Part shown: piece by piece, positions 62,965 to 64,000 of the stretch
Layout of the letters: each line of letters begins with the position of its first letter
How positions within the stretch are numbered: the stretch's first letter is position 1
From: Segatella copri
GTDB taxonomy: Bacteria > Bacteroidota > Bacteroidia > Bacteroidales > Bacteroidaceae
DNA length: 64,000 nt
Assembly: GCF_019249795.2 (NCBI RefSeq)
Contig: NZ_CP156892.1
Coordinates: forward strand, 124,001 to 188,000
Direction: 5' to 3'
The notes under the pieces: model-generated
Seen by the model: only the letters and a program-made list of their open reading frames with translations
Told to the model about the DNA's origin: nothing
The model's database searches: none
Position numbers and translations under genes: made by a program

Positions 62965-63537
62965 ATGCTATTTCTAAAGTTATTTCTGATATTTACCAAG
63001 ATTGGTACATTTAATTTTGGTGGCGGATATGCGATGCTTTCGCTCATCCATAACGAGACGGTAGTGAAGAACCATTGGCTTACCAATGCTGAGTTTACGG
63101 ATATTGTGGCTATCAGCCAGTCTACACCGGGACCTATCGGAATCAACTGTGCCACCTACGTAGGTTATACCGCCTGCCTTCACGACGGCTATCCTACTTG
63201 GGCAGCCTGTCTGAGTTCGGTATTGGCTTCGCTCTCCATCATGTGGCTGCCTTTCATCATCATGATTCTCATCAGCCGCTATCTGATTACGCACAAGGAT
63301 TCTAAAATCGTAAAGGATATCTTTGCGGGACTCCGCCCTGCCATCATCGGACTGATAGCTGCTGCCGCCGTTCTCCTGATGAATAAAGAGAACTTCGGAT
63401 CACCAACCGACAATCCGTTTGTCTTCGGAGCAAGCATCGTGCTGTTTCTGGCTGCTTTCTACTTCACAAAATTCAGAAAGACCAACCCTATCCTGCTGCT
63501 TTTCATCTGCGGTATCATCGGAATGGTTATCTTCTAA
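62965..63537 (+). CDS. chromate transporter half 2 (short-chain CHR)
   Basis: 190 residues from ATG 62965 (MLFLKLFLIFTKIG, parallel to the start of half 1). Motifs FNFGGGYAML and QSTPGPIGIN. The longer frame from 62785 overlaps half 1 and is rejected. Together with half 1 it makes the functional pair. Confidence 0.85.
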   Translation: MLFLKLFLIFTKIGTFNFGGGYAMLSLIHNETVVKNHWLTNAEFTDIVAISQSTPGPIGINCATYVGYTACLHDGYPTWAACLSSVLASLSIMWLPFIIMILISRYLITHKDSKIVKDIFAGLRPAIIGLIAAAAVLLMNKENFGSPTDNPFVFGASIVLFLAAFYFTKFRKTNPILLLFICGIIGMVIF

Positions 63538-63540
63538 ACA

Positions 63541-63611
63541 TCGCCCTGCGGTCTGAACCAACGGCCTCCAGCCGATGGGTAAGACAAGAGGCTAATGCCT
63601 TCAGATAGGGA
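63541..63611. repeat. degenerate relic of the MITE-like element
   Basis: On the minus strand ccgttggttcaga followed by gcagggcg, with cttacccatcggctgg before it, echoes the interior of copy B (ccgttggttcagggcg; tttacccttcggccag). No outer ends are recognisable. Confidence 0.45.
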
Positions 63612-63619
63612 CAAAAAAA

Positions 63620-63648
63620 ATTGATTGTCTCACGACAACCAATCTTTT
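63620..63648 (+). terminator. terminator after the chromate transporter pair
   Basis: attgattgtc / gacaaccaat with a 4-nt loop and one mismatch, followed by cttttatt. Confidence 0.65.
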
Positions 63649-63743
63649 ATTAACCTTAATAATCTAATACCATGAAAAACACGATGCAAAGGTACAAATA
63701 ATCTTGTAACCTGCAATAGTTTATAGCAAAAAACTTCAAGAAT

Positions 63744-64000
63744 TTAACTCTCCTTAAAAGTTTTACCATTCCAATTATATTTTCTTTGCACTTTTATTGC
63801 ATTTATAGCCTTCTTATCGTCAGCAGACACGAAAGGTAAAGCCAAGCGCACTACGAGGCTGTTTTCATGTTGCAGGAGCAAAGCACTCACGATTTTGAGT
63901 TCAATTTTCCCCTTGAGTTCCTCAAACTTAGCCTCGCTCATCGTATCGGGTTTGGCAACAAGACCGGAAGCCAGTTGCTGCAAAGATTTCCCATCGAAAA
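63744..64000 (-). CDS. C-terminal part of an unknown protein (start outside window)
   Basis: The minus strand is open from the window end to a stop at 63744. About 85 C-terminal residues are visible, beginning FDGKSLQQLASGL and ending KYNWNGKTFKES. The frame continues beyond the window, so the TTG/ATG-like internal starts are not used. It is lysine- and glutamate-rich with a hydrophobic patch (IVSALLLQ, VVRLALPFV). I recognise no family. Confidence 0.55.
   Translation of the reverse strand, partial: FDGKSLQQLASGLVAKPDTMSEAKFEELKGKIELKIVSALLLQHENSLVVRLALPFVSADDKKAINAIKVQRKYNWNGKTFKES

Noticed and set aside
63687..63694. Minus-strand TACCTTTG box
   Set aside because: It would only drive transcription antisense into the chromate transporter gene; no gene to its left on that strand.
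63672..63701. Nine-codon frame MKNTMQRYK after a typical accttaataatctaatacc leader
   Set aside because: It looks like the start of a Bacteroidota 5' leader and gene start but stops after nine codons; probably a remnant, not enough to call a gene.

Overview
The window looks like a chromosomal segment of a gut or oral Bacteroidota, most probably Prevotella/Segatella. The reasons are the many Bacteroidota-type promoters (-7 box TAnnTTTG, occasionally with a -33 TTTG 19-20 nt upstream), the near absence of Shine-Dalgarno sequences, lineage-restricted families (smalltalk protein, DUF4494, DUF5020, DUF4836, DUF1573, head GIN/DUF2807, Oar-type TonB receptor), a probable type IX sorting tail on a secreted protease, and a strict-anaerobe style formate metabolism. 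No rRNA, tRNA or CRISPR array was seen.

Layout. 1-3.7 kb is accessory: the start of a GLUG-repeat surface protein (cut by the window edge), a two-helix membrane protein, a decayed AraC-type regulator, a MITE-like palindromic element, and the HU-like / smalltalk / amidase trio. 4-28.7 kb is mostly core: DUF1573, EFR1 ferredoxin and M6 protease; a YggS-like PLP protein with DUF4494; an aminotransferase; a LolC/E-like permease; two tandem acyl-CoA synthetases; a Crp/Fnr regulator behind lepA; a small lipoprotein; TSCPD, yebC and pheT; a class A penicillin-binding protein; pyrB-pyrI; glyA; a DUF5020 porin-like protein; a DUF2807 lipoprotein. 28.7-30.3 kb is a gene-poor scar with a broken zeta-toxin gene, direct repeats, a second MITE-like copy and a 21-bp tandem repeat.

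30.3-42.8 kb is the most interesting part: eight co-directional genes encoding two large beta-helix/beta-propeller lipoproteins, a TolC-like outer-membrane protein, an HlyD-like periplasmic adaptor, a zinc-ribbon membrane protein resembling TackOD1 proteins, a processive family-2 glycosyltransferase, a UDP-HexNAc-type 6-dehydrogenase and a stand-alone response regulator receiver. Together they resemble a synthase-dependent exopolysaccharide system analogous to alginate secretion, but with a TolC/HlyD exit route and no c-di-GMP (PilZ) module. I infer an aminouronate-containing polymer.

42.8-64 kb returns to metabolism and envelope: pflB-pflA, thiE and fhs (with glyA this links pyruvate cleavage, formate and one-carbon folate supply), queH, a metallophosphoesterase, a class C beta-lactamase-fold hydrolase, an Oar-type TonB receptor, an ABC transporter with DUF4836 and rsmE, a bifunctional-nuclease-like protein, a nucleoside MFS transporter, two chromate-transporter halves and the end of an unknown gene running off the window. 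Convergent gene pairs are commonly separated by strong bidirectional hairpin terminators, and in several places a hairpin abuts or overlaps the next promoter.
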